From: Flavihumibacter cheonanensis
GTDB taxonomy: Bacteria > Bacteroidota > Bacteroidia > Chitinophagales > Chitinophagaceae
NCBI RefSeq assembly: GCF_022352215.1
Contig: NZ_JAKRWF010000002.1
Span: 806,001-870,000, forward strand
Length of the DNA: 64,000 nt
Reading direction: 5' to 3'
In this document: one piece after another, positions 32,694 through 41,011 of the stretch
Numbering within the stretch: the first letter of the stretch is position 1
Layout: the number at the start of each line of letters is the position of its first letter
Notes under the pieces: model-generated
What the model saw: the letters and a program-made list of their open reading frames with translations, nothing else
What the model was told of the DNA's origin: nothing
The model's database searches: none
Translations under genes and position numbers: made by a program

Positions 32694-34394
32694 TTAATAT
32701 TTTTTACCCAACGTTACCGCCAGCCGGTAACGTTTTGTTTTTCCGGAAAGATGCCAGGCATCCACCACGATTATGTACAAACCATTAGCTAAAACCTGCT
32801 GATTATCATTCCTCCCATCCCATCTGAAACTCCCTTTCATTGCACAAATACCATTGTTAATCAACATTCGATGCGGATGTCCCGAGTGGTCAAAGATCCG
32901 GATGCTAACCTGGTATCCTGGTTGTGCAAACTCGTATTTTATTTCGCAGAAGTCCTGGTGGCCATCACCATCCGGACTTATCAACTGTTCATTCAAAAAC
33001 ACCCGGTCCGGATCATCCGGAATACCTGCTTGTGAATTCTCATAACCTGGCGTTCCATAACCGGCATGCGCAGCCGCAGATGCCCAGTTAGAAGCTGACA
33101 AACTGGAAGCTGCCGGATCCCTGCGTTCCAATGAAACATTCTCCGTATTCCGAAGCATCTCATGGTGCCAGGCGGCATCGTATTGAACCTCATCAATCAC
33201 TTGCAGCATCGAATCCAGGAGTACGACTGTTCCTTTATCATTCGGGAAGGAGGGCAGTGAGCCCAATTGTACCAAACTGTTGGGCTGTTTCACCAGGTAT
33301 TGCCTCTGTAACCAGCTCGCATCCGTAGTTACAACCAGGAAATCTCCCGGATAGAAGAAACGGGGACCAGGAACCAATGCTCTGAGACCTGATAAATTTC
33401 CATTGCTGTTTCTGCTGGCAAGCTGCCACCCCCCGAGTTGAACCGGCGCCTTACCAACATGAAATAGTTCAATAAAATCACTGCCTCCAATGATTGGGTC
33501 TGCTAAAATCTCATTTATAATGATGGCTTTCTCCGTAGTATCTGCTAAACCAATTTTTAACTTACTGAACCCCGTCCCCTGCTCAGGATCTTCATCACAT
33601 CCCGGTATAGCAGCTATTTGCAGTGTATAAATTTTTCCTGGCTCAAGGGCGTTTCGCAAATGTAGCAGCAACTCCTGTTGGAAAGGTGCCAGCAGTTCCA
33701 CTTTTTCCACTTCCGGTCCAGCCTCCAGCTTATACAACCCAGCCCGTTCGGCAACCATCCGGTGTATTCTATCGGTGAAGGTTATTCGAATCGTATACGC
33801 ATCCGGGCACCAGGCATGAATTGGATCCACAACGGGTAATGTAGCAGCTGATGGCGAATGCCTGTTGGACCTGCCCGGACTTCCTCCTAACGTATCCAGA
33901 CTGGCATACCAGTTGTTTAAATATCTGCAAGCTTTGTCTTTGTTCACCATTTCCAGGGACCAGCCTCCATCTGCTTTCTCGTCTTTCAATAAAGAAGGAA
34001 GATAGGCGGCTGCAAATACCAGTTCATCCTTTTCATTCAACAAAAACAGGGTATCGCCAGCATTTGAAATTGCAGGGAAAGGGCTTAGACCGATGGTGCG
34101 CCCATAGGAAGTAAAAAGGTTAATCGCCCTGGCCGGACAAAGAATCACTATTTCACCGGGAGCCATACGAACACTATCACCAAACTTTCCGATTGTTCTA
34201 CCATTGGTAAGTTTCCAGCCACTCAAGCTGATCTCAATTGTACTAACATTGGTTAGTTCCACAAATTCTTCAGCAGGTAACCCCACACTTGGTAAAGGAT
34301 CCCCCATGATCTCTGTAATAACAACCGGAAACCCTTGTCCGTAAAGGGTTTCAAAAGAAATTACCAACACCGCACAATGCACCCATTTCCACAT
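32694..34394 (-). CDS. Secreted lamin-tail-domain protein with FlgD-like C-terminus
   Basis: Exported protein of 566 residues. After a signal peptide (VLVISFETLYGQ) come two lamin-tail (LTD) domains, at about residues 20-130 (VVITEIMGDPLPS, EEFVELTN, LSGWKLTNG) and 290-400 (IIINEILADPIIGGSDFIEL, LGGWQLASRNSNG), separated by an SbsA/Ig-like stretch. The C-terminus (VSIRIFDHSGHPHRML, GSFRWDGRNDNQQVLANG, then GLYIIVVDA) is a FlgD/gliding-type Ig module of the kind that ends surface proteins of Bacteroidota. Function unknown; perhaps surface attachment or DNA binding. Divergent from asd. Confidence 0.82.
   Translation of the reverse strand: MWKWVHCAVLVISFETLYGQGFPVVITEIMGDPLPSVGLPAEEFVELTNVSTIEISLSGWKLTNGRTIGKFGDSVRMAPGEIVILCPARAINLFTSYGRTIGLSPFPAISNAGDTLFLLNEKDELVFAAAYLPSLLKDEKADGGWSLEMVNKDKACRYLNNWYASLDTLGGSPGRSNRHSPSAATLPVVDPIHAWCPDAYTIRITFTDRIHRMVAERAGLYKLEAGPEVEKVELLAPFQQELLLHLRNALEPGKIYTLQIAAIPGCDEDPEQGTGFSKLKIGLADTTEKAIIINEILADPIIGGSDFIELFHVGKAPVQLGGWQLASRNSNGNLSGLRALVPGPRFFYPGDFLVVTTDASWLQRQYLVKQPNSLVQLGSLPSFPNDKGTVVLLDSMLQVIDEVQYDAAWHHEMLRNTENVSLERRDPAASSLSASNWASAAAHAGYGTPGYENSQAGIPDDPDRVFLNEQLISPDGDGHQDFCEIKYEFAQPGYQVSIRIFDHSGHPHRMLINNGICAMKGSFRWDGRNDNQQVLANGLYIIVVDAWHLSGKTKRYRLAVTLGKKY
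32710..32742 (+). terminator. Terminator of the PfkB kinase, inside the convergent gene
   Basis: AACGTTACCG (32710-32719) and CGGTAACGTT (32725-32734) form a perfect 10-bp stem around CCAGC, followed by TTGTTTTT. It lies within the last codons of the minus-strand lamin-tail gene, so the same bases encode its C-terminus. Confidence 0.75.
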
Positions 34395-34430
34395 GATCTA
34401 AAACTACTCAGTCCGCCAACTATTATCAAG

Positions 34431-34474
34431 CCCAAATAATTATTTGGGTGAAAATACCCTTCGCATTAATTTCG
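34431..34474 (+). promoter_or_regulatory. asd leader promoter with perfect 18-bp palindrome
   Basis: TTTG (34443-34446) and TAATTTCG (34467-34474) are 20 bp apart and match the Bacteroidota -33 / -7 pattern with one mismatch. The -33 element lies in the perfect palindrome CCCAAATAATTATTTGGG (34431-34448), which could be an operator. The predicted start is just before the leader peptide. Confidence 0.55.
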
Positions 34475-34480
34475 TGCACC

Positions 34481-34543
34481 ATGATTACAATGAAACATAC
34501 TACGAAGACCAAGAAACAGCTCCCACAAGTGGAAGGTGTGTGA
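34481..34543 (+). CDS. asd leader peptide (attenuator)
   Basis: Twenty codons, MITMKHTTKTKKQLPQVEGV, ending in TGA. Eleven of the first twelve residues are Met, Ile, Thr or Lys (4 Thr, 4 Lys, 2 Met, 1 Ile), the amino acids made from the product of the gene that follows. A second ATG at 34490 gives a shorter version with the same Thr/Lys run. It lies 83 bp before asd and directly before an antiterminator/terminator pair. I read it as a ribosome-mediated attenuation leader, not as a functional protein. Confidence 0.75.
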   Translation: MITMKHTTKTKKQLPQVEGV

Positions 34544-34578
34544 TCTCGTATATGTTCACTAAATAACACAGGCCTTCC
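34531..34578 (+). promoter_or_regulatory. Predicted antiterminator of the asd leader
   Basis: GGAAGG-TGTGT (34531-34541), at the end of the leader ORF, can pair with ACACA-GG-CCTTCC (34566-34578), leaving a two-base bulge. This uses up the 5' arm of the terminator. A ribosome stalled at the Thr/Lys codons leaves 34531-34541 free and favours this fold; one that reaches the stop covers it. Confidence 0.65.
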
Positions 34579-34599
34579 CAAGTTGGGAAGGCTTTTTTT
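34572..34599 (+). terminator. asd leader attenuator terminator
   Basis: GCCTTCCCA (34572-34580) and TGGGAAGGC (34584-34592) form a 9-bp stem with loop AGT, followed by seven T. It ends 27 bp before the asd ATG, so it can only make sense as an attenuator. It competes with the antiterminator described at 34531-34578. Confidence 0.85.
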
Positions 34600-34625
34600 A
34601 TAACCAAAATGCAAGCAAAAACGCA

Positions 34626-35621
34626 ATGAAAGTCGCAGTTGTAGGGGCCACCGGACTGGTAGGTACCAAAATGTTACAAGTATTGGCTGAACGGAATTTT
34701 CCCGTTACCGAATTGATTCCAGTAGCTTCTGAAAAATCAGTGGGAAAGGAAGTGGAGTACCAGGGTAAAAAATACAAAGTGGTTAGCATGACAGATGCCA
34801 TCGCAGCCAAACCCGCAGTGGCGCTCTTTTCCGCCGGCGGAAGCACCTCCCTTGAGTGGGCTCCCAAATTTGCAGCTGCAGGTATTACTGTTATCGATAA
34901 CTCTTCCGCCTGGCGTATGGATCCTACCAAACCCCTGGTAGTTCCTGAACTGAATGCAGATATTCTTACTGCCACAGATAAAATCATTGCCAATCCGAAC
35001 TGCTCCACCATTCAAATGGTAGTTGCATTAAATCCGCTTCATAAAAAATATGGTATCAAACGGCTGGTGGTATCCACCTACCAGAGTGTAACAGGTACCG
35101 GTGTAAAAGCAGTTGACCAGTTAATGAATGAGCGCAACGGTATTCAGGGTGAAATGGCTTATAAATATCCGATTGATCTCAATGTCATTCCCCAAATCGA
35201 TGTATTTCTTGACAATGGTTATACCAAGGAAGAAATGAAAATGGTGAATGAAACTAAAAAGATCATGCGCGATGATGCTATCCGTGTTACTGCTACAACG
35301 GTACGGATTCCGGTAATGGGTGGGCACTCTGAAAGTGTGAATGTGGAATTTGCGCAGGACTTCGATCTGAACGAAGTACGTTCTTTGCTTTCTTCTGCAC
35401 CTGGTGTTGTACTGGTAGATGATCCTGCCAACGCACAATATCCGATGCCAAAGGATGCACACGAAAAGGACGAAGTTTTTGTTGGTCGTTTGCGTAGGGA
35501 TGAATCTCAACCCAATACACTGAATATGTGGATCGTCAGCGATAACCTGCGCAAAGGTGCCGCCACCAATGCGGTTCAGATTGCTGAATATCTTCAGCAA
35601 AAAGGATTATTGTCCAGATAA
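34626..35621 (+). CDS. asd: Aspartate-semialdehyde dehydrogenase
   Basis: Enzyme of 331 residues that reduces aspartyl-phosphate to aspartate semialdehyde, the branch point to lysine/diaminopimelate, threonine, methionine and isoleucine. The N-terminal NADP site is VGATGLVGTKML; the catalytic cysteine is Cys126 in IANPNCSTIQ; the substrate-binding region includes STYQSVTGTG and RIPVMGGHSESV. The gene is monocistronic: a leader with attenuator precedes it and a terminator follows. The amino-acid content of the leader peptide matches its pathway. Confidence 0.96.
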   Translation: MKVAVVGATGLVGTKMLQVLAERNFPVTELIPVASEKSVGKEVEYQGKKYKVVSMTDAIAAKPAVALFSAGGSTSLEWAPKFAAAGITVIDNSSAWRMDPTKPLVVPELNADILTATDKIIANPNCSTIQMVVALNPLHKKYGIKRLVVSTYQSVTGTGVKAVDQLMNERNGIQGEMAYKYPIDLNVIPQIDVFLDNGYTKEEMKMVNETKKIMRDDAIRVTATTVRIPVMGGHSESVNVEFAQDFDLNEVRSLLSSAPGVVLVDDPANAQYPMPKDAHEKDEVFVGRLRRDESQPNTLNMWIVSDNLRKGAATNAVQIAEYLQQKGLLSR

Positions 35622-35625
35622 TATA

Positions 35626-35664
35626 AACAGCCGAACCTTTCTGCGCGGGTTCGGCTGTTCTTTA
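35626..35664. terminator. Bidirectional terminator between asd and the DUF2461 gene
   Basis: AACAGCCGAACC (35626-35637) and GGTTCGGCTGTT (35648-35659) form a 12-bp stem, followed by CTTT downstream. It can serve asd (plus) and, more weakly, the convergent gene. Confidence 0.75.
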
Positions 35665-35670
35665 CCGTTA

Positions 35671-36336
35671 TTACTCCAGACTTCTCTTTATAAATGTCAG
35701 GAGCGGTTGAAGCGTTTCAAAGGACTTCAGTATTTTTTTACTGATGGCAGGGTCAGTTAATTCCTTATCTGCAAGCGGCATCATAGCTACATAACTTTTG
35801 TACACCAGGTAATCGGCTGCGGGAGAGTCTTTATCAAACCCCTGCGGCACGCGGGAAAGTTTCATTCCCTCGCTGTCTGATAAGCCACCAAAAGTTGAAA
35901 CAAAGGACTTTGATTTCACTATTTTTTCAAACTCATCTGCATTGTAATCAATTTCCTGCCGTACTTTTTTAAGCTCTGGTGGCATCGGCATGTAAATTCC
36001 TCCACCAGCAAAACTGTTACCCGGTTCTATGTGGATATAGTATCCACCTGCAAGCGCTTTCTTTCCGCCCTCATTGATACTGGCACCGAAATTCGTTTTA
36101 TAGGGAGATTTGTCTTTACTGAAGCGCACATCCCGGTTTATACGGAACATACATTTTTTCGCTTCCAGTTCCGCGATGCCCGGATCTTTTTTCGCATGTG
36201 CATTAATGATAGATTGTACAAATTGCTCTACATCTTTTCGGGCTGCTTCATAAGCCGAACGGTTTTCGTCGAACCAGGATTTGTCATTGTTTTTTTTCAA
36301 TCCCTTCAGAAAGGATAAGGTGCTTTGTTGTATCAT
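35671..36336 (-). CDS. DUF2461 family protein
   Basis: A 221-residue protein of the DUF2461 family (TIGR02453), widely conserved and of unknown function. Family marks are LKKNNDKSWFDENRSAYE, FRINRDVRFSKDKSPYKTNF and GGYYIHIEPGNSFAGGGIYMP. Soluble, no signal peptide. It follows the UbiD-like gene by 4 bp on the same strand, so the two are probably one operon. No mechanism is known for the family, and I do not propose one. Confidence 0.88.
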   Translation of the reverse strand: MIQQSTLSFLKGLKKNNDKSWFDENRSAYEAARKDVEQFVQSIINAHAKKDPGIAELEAKKCMFRINRDVRFSKDKSPYKTNFGASINEGGKKALAGGYYIHIEPGNSFAGGGIYMPMPPELKKVRQEIDYNADEFEKIVKSKSFVSTFGGLSDSEGMKLSRVPQGFDKDSPAADYLVYKSYVAMMPLADKELTDPAISKKILKSFETLQPLLTFIKRSLE

Positions 36337-36340
36337 AGAA

Positions 36341-38182
36341 TTAGTTTAATACGCCATACAAACTTCCTCCTTTATCAAACAGGCGATTTATTTTTCTCTC
36401 CACATCAGGATCAACTTCCACCGCCGGCGCATGATGCGGTTTGATACGGGCATCAATGATCAGGGGTCCGCGACACCCCCAGTGTTTATTTTCTGTAAAG
36501 GCATCTATGCCATATATGTCATGTGAGGGATTGCTGCGGGTGAAACTTACCCAGAGCCAGTTCCGGAGATTGGCAGCCGTGAAGGCGGCATCATCACACC
36601 AGATCATCAGTGGCAGTCCGCTTAATTCATCTATTGATGACCGCAGGTAAGCATCCATTTCCTGGATGGTTTCTCTTGCGGCTACCGCTCCAGAATAGGC
36701 GGTGGTTTGAAAGGCCACCACACCAGGTAGTACCCATCGGGCATCTTTCACAAAAGGCAACCTGCTTATCATCTCCGGCACTGATTGGCAAAGCGTTCGA
36801 ACCGGCTCACCATAAGCAGCAAATACTACCTTACTGCCGGTATTCAGACCGGTGCCAGAATAGTCGAGGGTATCAATGGTGGTATTGGTATGGAAATGAA
36901 CATCTCGGTCGAGATGAATCCGCTCCAGCAGATATTCAAAAAATGCCTGCTCATGATGGGTGCTGACCCGGTTCTGTTCGTCGGCTGTTATAAACAAAAA
37001 CTTGGCAAGGCTTAACTGTCCGGTACCCAGCACATGATTGGCGATGGTGAGCAATTCTGCTGGTTGTTTGGTTGGCAGGTAAGGCGTATACCGCTCGCTT
37101 CCAACAGCCAGCAATAAGGGGTGTACACCGGCTGCATCTACGGCATGCACTTCCTTTAATCCAGGTATCTCCTGGGGAATGGCATCTCCCGTGATTTCAT
37201 GAATCAATTGTCCAAAGCTGGTATCTTCCTGGGGAGGGCGACCTACCACGGTAAATGGCCAGATCGCATGTTGCCTTGCATAAACAGCTTTTACCCGCAT
37301 CAGGGGGAAATCGTGCCGAAGGCTATAATAACCCAGGTGGTCTCCAAAAGGTCCTTCCGGTTTATTCTCTTCCGGATATACTTCTCCGGTTATGACAAAG
37401 TCTGCATCGGTGCTGATACAAAACCCATCCCGATAGGTATACCTGAAACGTCTGCTGCCCAGCAACCCTGCAAATGTCATTTCACTCATACCTTCCGGTA
37501 AGGGCATAACGGCCGATACGGTGTGGGAGGGAGGCCCGCCAGCAAATACAGATACTTTAAGCGGTTGTCCCTTCCTGTTAGCCTTGGTCTGGTGTACGCC
37601 AATCCCCCTGTGAAGTTGATAATGCAGCCCGATTTCCTTATCCTGTACATACTCATTTCCGGCTAACTGGATACGGTACATACCCAGGTTAGCTTTCATA
37701 ATACCTGGTTGATCAATATCTTCAGTGTATACCTGTGGTAGTGTAACAAAAGCACCACCGTCCATGGGCCAGTGTTGTATCTGCGGTATTTCGCTTATAC
37801 GTATCTGTTGGTATAAAACCGGCTTGTTGAGTGGATTTTTTAGTGGTAATGCTTTTAATGCTGCCCATCCCGCACCCGCATACCGAAAGGGATGCTTCAG
37901 CGCTTTTAAGGGATCGTTCTTAAGCCTTATGAGTTGCTGTACCTCGTTCAGGCTTTCCCTGAAAAGAAAGCGGCTTCGGTCCAGAGTTCCAAATATATTG
38001 GAAGCAGCCCGAAACCTGCTGCCTTTCACATGTTCAAAAAGAAGTGCCGGTCCGCCTGCTTCATATACCCGAAGGTGAATAGCGGCCATTTCCAGGTAAG
38101 GATCCACTTCCTCCCGAATCCGAACCAGTTGCCCGGTTCGCTCCAAATCCAATAGTGCTGCTTCCAGCGAAGAATATGCCAT
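36341..38182 (-). CDS. UbiD-family (prenyl-FMN-type) decarboxylase
   Basis: A 613-residue member of the UbiD family, which decarboxylates aromatic or unsaturated acids with prenylated FMN. Typical parts are GGPALLFEHVKGSRFRAASN, GPPSHTVSAVMPLPEGMSE, and PEGPFGDHLGYYSLRHDFP, which carries the catalytic-region Glu. It is longer than E. coli UbiD (about 497 aa) through C-terminal additions, as in many Bacteroidota members. The natural substrate is not evident; since this phylum uses menaquinone, a role in quinone synthesis is uncertain. No ubiX lies in the window. Confidence 0.88.
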   Translation of the reverse strand: MAYSSLEAALLDLERTGQLVRIREEVDPYLEMAAIHLRVYEAGGPALLFEHVKGSRFRAASNIFGTLDRSRFLFRESLNEVQQLIRLKNDPLKALKHPFRYAGAGWAALKALPLKNPLNKPVLYQQIRISEIPQIQHWPMDGGAFVTLPQVYTEDIDQPGIMKANLGMYRIQLAGNEYVQDKEIGLHYQLHRGIGVHQTKANRKGQPLKVSVFAGGPPSHTVSAVMPLPEGMSEMTFAGLLGSRRFRYTYRDGFCISTDADFVITGEVYPEENKPEGPFGDHLGYYSLRHDFPLMRVKAVYARQHAIWPFTVVGRPPQEDTSFGQLIHEITGDAIPQEIPGLKEVHAVDAAGVHPLLLAVGSERYTPYLPTKQPAELLTIANHVLGTGQLSLAKFLFITADEQNRVSTHHEQAFFEYLLERIHLDRDVHFHTNTTIDTLDYSGTGLNTGSKVVFAAYGEPVRTLCQSVPEMISRLPFVKDARWVLPGVVAFQTTAYSGAVAARETIQEMDAYLRSSIDELSGLPLMIWCDDAAFTAANLRNWLWVSFTRSNPSHDIYGIDAFTENKHWGCRGPLIIDARIKPHHAPAVEVDPDVERKINRLFDKGGSLYGVLN

Positions 38183-38230
38183 GCGATTGATTGAATGTGC
38201 AAAGGTAAAACAGAATCGCAGGCATCTTGT

Positions 38231-38794
38231 TTACTTCACCTTGGACCAGTTTTCGCCACTTTTAATGCGATAGAGTGTCATTTCACTAACCCCATACTTT
38301 TCAGCAAGCTGGCGGATGGTTAGTTTACGGTTCTTACTTTCCAATGTTTTCTTGATGGAACGAACCTGTGTAGCATTCAGTTTTAAGCCGTTGGAGCGGT
38401 TGGCCTGGACTTTTTTATAAGCCACTTTAGCCGGACTGCTTTGCTGGTGTTCAATCATTTCTTCCAGCGTTGCCCATTTCAGATTCTTAACAGAATTATC
38501 AGTTTTGTTGTGATTCAAATGAATCACATACCGATGTTTCGGAGAAGGTTTCTTGAGAAAGAGGCGCGCAATTTCACGGTGTACGTATAAGGTGCCATTA
38601 TTTCCCGGACGGTGCAGGTTCAATGTTTTGTAACCGGTGGTCAGGGAACCATTCAACAGTTTACCATCTTCCAGCACATTTTCAGAATAACTGGCAATGC
38701 GACCGTTAGAAGACAAGGCATACTGTTTGCGAAGGTGTTTCCATCCCGGAAACTGAAGTGGCTTCCATACTTCGCCAGATATTGATTTGATCAT
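38231..38794 (-). CDS. NUMOD4/HNH homing-endonuclease-like protein with C-terminal HTH
   Basis: A 187-residue protein with an N-terminal NUMOD4 segment (EVWKPLQFPGWKHLRKQYAL, SSNGRIASYS), an HNH nuclease core (YVHREIARLFL, VIHLNHNKTDNSVKNLKWAT) and a C-terminal helix-turn-helix (LTIRQLAEKYGVSEMTLYRI). This set is that of phage or intron homing endonucleases. Here it is free-standing, with no intron, intein or phage genes around; ligA, 53 bp away, is intact. Whether it is an active nuclease or a domesticated DNA-binding protein cannot be said. Confidence 0.82.
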   Translation of the reverse strand: MIKSISGEVWKPLQFPGWKHLRKQYALSSNGRIASYSENVLEDGKLLNGSLTTGYKTLNLHRPGNNGTLYVHREIARLFLKKPSPKHRYVIHLNHNKTDNSVKNLKWATLEEMIEHQQSSPAKVAYKKVQANRSNGLKLNATQVRSIKKTLESKNRKLTIRQLAEKYGVSEMTLYRIKSGENWSKVK

Positions 38795-38847
38795 CGTACC
38801 CTTTTTTTTAAAGTTACGAAAAGATATGACCCAAAATTCTTATGCGT

Positions 38848-40941
38848 TTATTCTTCCTCCATCATTTTTAAAAAATCTTCTTCCGTGAGGATCCTGATCT
38901 GGGGAATCTTCTTTGCTTTCTCCAATTTTGAACCTGCATCTTCCCCAACCACCAGGTAATTCAGCTTGCTGCTCACCCCGCTGAGCAACTTTCCCCCATG
39001 TGCTTCCACCATCTCTTCCGCGTCTGATCGTTTTAATCGGTTAAGGGTACCCGTGAACAGGAAGGTTTGTCCGGATAAGGATCCTCCTTCCACTTGTCCC
39101 TTTTTCTCTGTTTGCATGGAAAGTCCGAGGCTTTCCAACTCCCGGATCAACTCCACATTCGAGGGATTTTTAAAAAACTGGTATATACTGTTGGCTACTT
39201 TCACTCCCACATCCTCCAGTGATTGCAGGTCTTCCAGGCTCATCCGGCTCAGGTCATTCAGGTGCGTAATCGATTGAGCCAGGGTCTTTGCCGTAGTTTC
39301 CCCAACATACCGGATGCCCAGGGCAAATATTAACCGGTGCAGGGGCTGCGACTTGGATTTCTCAATATTCGTTTGCAGGTTGTTGATGGATTTCTCTCCA
39401 AACCCTTCCAGCTTTCTCATTTCATCAAAGGGAAGTCGGTAAATACCCGGGATATCTTTCAGCCAGCCCAACTCATAAAACTTGCGCACATTCGCTTCCC
39501 CGAAACTCCGGATATCCATTGCATCCTTGGAAACAAAATGTATAATACGCTCTACTACCTGGGCCGGACAGTCAATATTGATACAACGCCAAACTGCTTC
39601 TCCTTCTTCACGGGCCAGCGGCGATTCACAACGCGGGCAATTCCTCGGAAACAGAATCGGTTGTTCTTCCCCGTTACGCAGTTCTGCCATGGATTTCACA
39701 ATGTAGGGGATCACATCCCCGGCACGCTCAACCAAAACGGTGTCGCCGATCATCAGGTCTTTCTCCCTAATCACATCTTCGTTAAACAGTGAAATCGATC
39801 CAACCGTAACACCTCCAATGGGAACCGGATCTATTTTAGCAACCGGTGTAATGGCTCCCGTTCTGCCAACCTGGAATTCAACCCCCCGTAATTTACTGGT
39901 AGCCTGCCTTGCTTTAAACTTATAGGCAATAGCCCATCGCGGATGGTGGGTAGTCATGCCTAACTGATCCTGCAACTCCACACTATTGACCTTGATTACC
40001 ATACCATCAATTTCATAGGGCAGATCATCTCTGCCTGCCTCAAAATCCTGGCAGTATTGTATCACGTCCTGAATTCCGTTGAAAACGCGTTTTTCTTTAG
40101 CCGGACTACGGAATCCCATCTCCCAGAGCAAATCCAGCGCCCCACTATGGCTAAGCAAGGCTTCTGGTGGAAGATTGTTCTGATCTACATGATAACTTAC
40201 ATGGTATAAAAAAGCTTCCAGGTTGCGACGCCTTACTTCTTCCGGATCTTTAATGCGCAGGGAACCGGAAGCTGCATTCCGTGGATTGGCCAAGGGAGGT
40301 AAATTCTGTTCCGCCAGTTTATCATTGAAAGCCTTGAAATGCTTTTTTGTGAGCAGTACCTCCCCCCTGATTTCTATTTGTGTAATGCCGTATTCCGAAA
40401 ATTTAGCAGATAAGGGTACGGATCGTATCTGCCGAATATTGGTGGTGATATCATCTCCCTGTACACCATCCCCCCGAGTTGCGCCGCGTACCAGGATATC
40501 ATTTTCGTAAATCAATGAAATACTCGCGCCATCAAATTTTGGCTCTACGCAGTATTCAATGATATCCCTGCGAGCACCTTCCCGCACCCGACGATCCCAG
40601 TCGACCAGGTCCTCCGCATTGTAAGAGTTATCCAACGACAACATGGGTACCAGGTGGGATACCGTAGGGAAAGCGCTGTTTAAACCACTTGCCACCCGTT
40701 GTGTAGGCGAATCAGGCCGAATCAGCTGTGGATGGGCTTTTTCAATTGCTTCCAGTGCCTTATACAATTGATCGTATTCATAATCTGCTATCAGCGGTGC
40801 ATCCAACACATAATACCGGTATTCATGAAAACGCAGCACATCTCTTACTACTTCCACTTCCGACTCCGCTATGGCTGGTATTTGTTTCAGTAACGTATTG
40901 GTCCTGTTCTGCAGATCAATTGTTTGTTGTTCCGTATACAT
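38848..40941 (-). CDS. ligA: NAD-dependent DNA ligase LigA
   Basis: Essential replicative and repair ligase of 697 residues. Domains in order: Ia (HEYRYYVLDAPLIADYEYDQ), adenylation domain with the nucleotidyl Lys in CVEPKFDGASISL, OB fold (AYKFKARQATSKL region), the four-Cys zinc finger (CPRCESPL, CINIDCPAQ), helix-hairpin-helix repeats (KLEGFGEKSINNLQ, LEDVGVKVANSIY) and a C-terminal BRCT domain (GQTFLFTGTLNRLKRSDAEE). Full length, no disruption. Divergent from the amylase gene 70 bp away, whose promoter holds a candidate NrtR operator. Confidence 0.97.
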   Translation of the reverse strand: MYTEQQTIDLQNRTNTLLKQIPAIAESEVEVVRDVLRFHEYRYYVLDAPLIADYEYDQLYKALEAIEKAHPQLIRPDSPTQRVASGLNSAFPTVSHLVPMLSLDNSYNAEDLVDWDRRVREGARRDIIEYCVEPKFDGASISLIYENDILVRGATRGDGVQGDDITTNIRQIRSVPLSAKFSEYGITQIEIRGEVLLTKKHFKAFNDKLAEQNLPPLANPRNAASGSLRIKDPEEVRRRNLEAFLYHVSYHVDQNNLPPEALLSHSGALDLLWEMGFRSPAKEKRVFNGIQDVIQYCQDFEAGRDDLPYEIDGMVIKVNSVELQDQLGMTTHHPRWAIAYKFKARQATSKLRGVEFQVGRTGAITPVAKIDPVPIGGVTVGSISLFNEDVIREKDLMIGDTVLVERAGDVIPYIVKSMAELRNGEEQPILFPRNCPRCESPLAREEGEAVWRCINIDCPAQVVERIIHFVSKDAMDIRSFGEANVRKFYELGWLKDIPGIYRLPFDEMRKLEGFGEKSINNLQTNIEKSKSQPLHRLIFALGIRYVGETTAKTLAQSITHLNDLSRMSLEDLQSLEDVGVKVANSIYQFFKNPSNVELIRELESLGLSMQTEKKGQVEGGSLSGQTFLFTGTLNRLKRSDAEEMVEAHGGKLLSGVSSKLNYLVVGEDAGSKLEKAKKIPQIRILTEEDFLKMMEEE

Positions 40942-40962
40942 AGGGGTAAAGTTTCAACAAAA

Positions 40963-40997
40963 TTTGGTTAGAAATTTTTAATGTGTATTTTTAACAC
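40963..40997 (+). promoter_or_regulatory. Amylase promoter with NrtR-like operator
   Basis: TTTG (40963-40966), then 19 bp, then TATTTTTA (40986-40993), seven of eight matches to TAnnTTTG. The palindrome GTGTA-TTTTT-AACAC (40983-40997) covers the -7 box and agrees in 12 of 15 positions with the palindrome before susC. A repressor bound here would block transcription of the amylase and the regulator gene. Confidence 0.65.
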
Positions 40998-41011
40998 ATT
41001 ATTGCTTTGCC

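Noticed and set aside
38231-38794. Remnant of an intron or intein in ligA
   Set aside because: ligA is uninterrupted over its full length, and the HNH gene lies outside it in its own reading frame.
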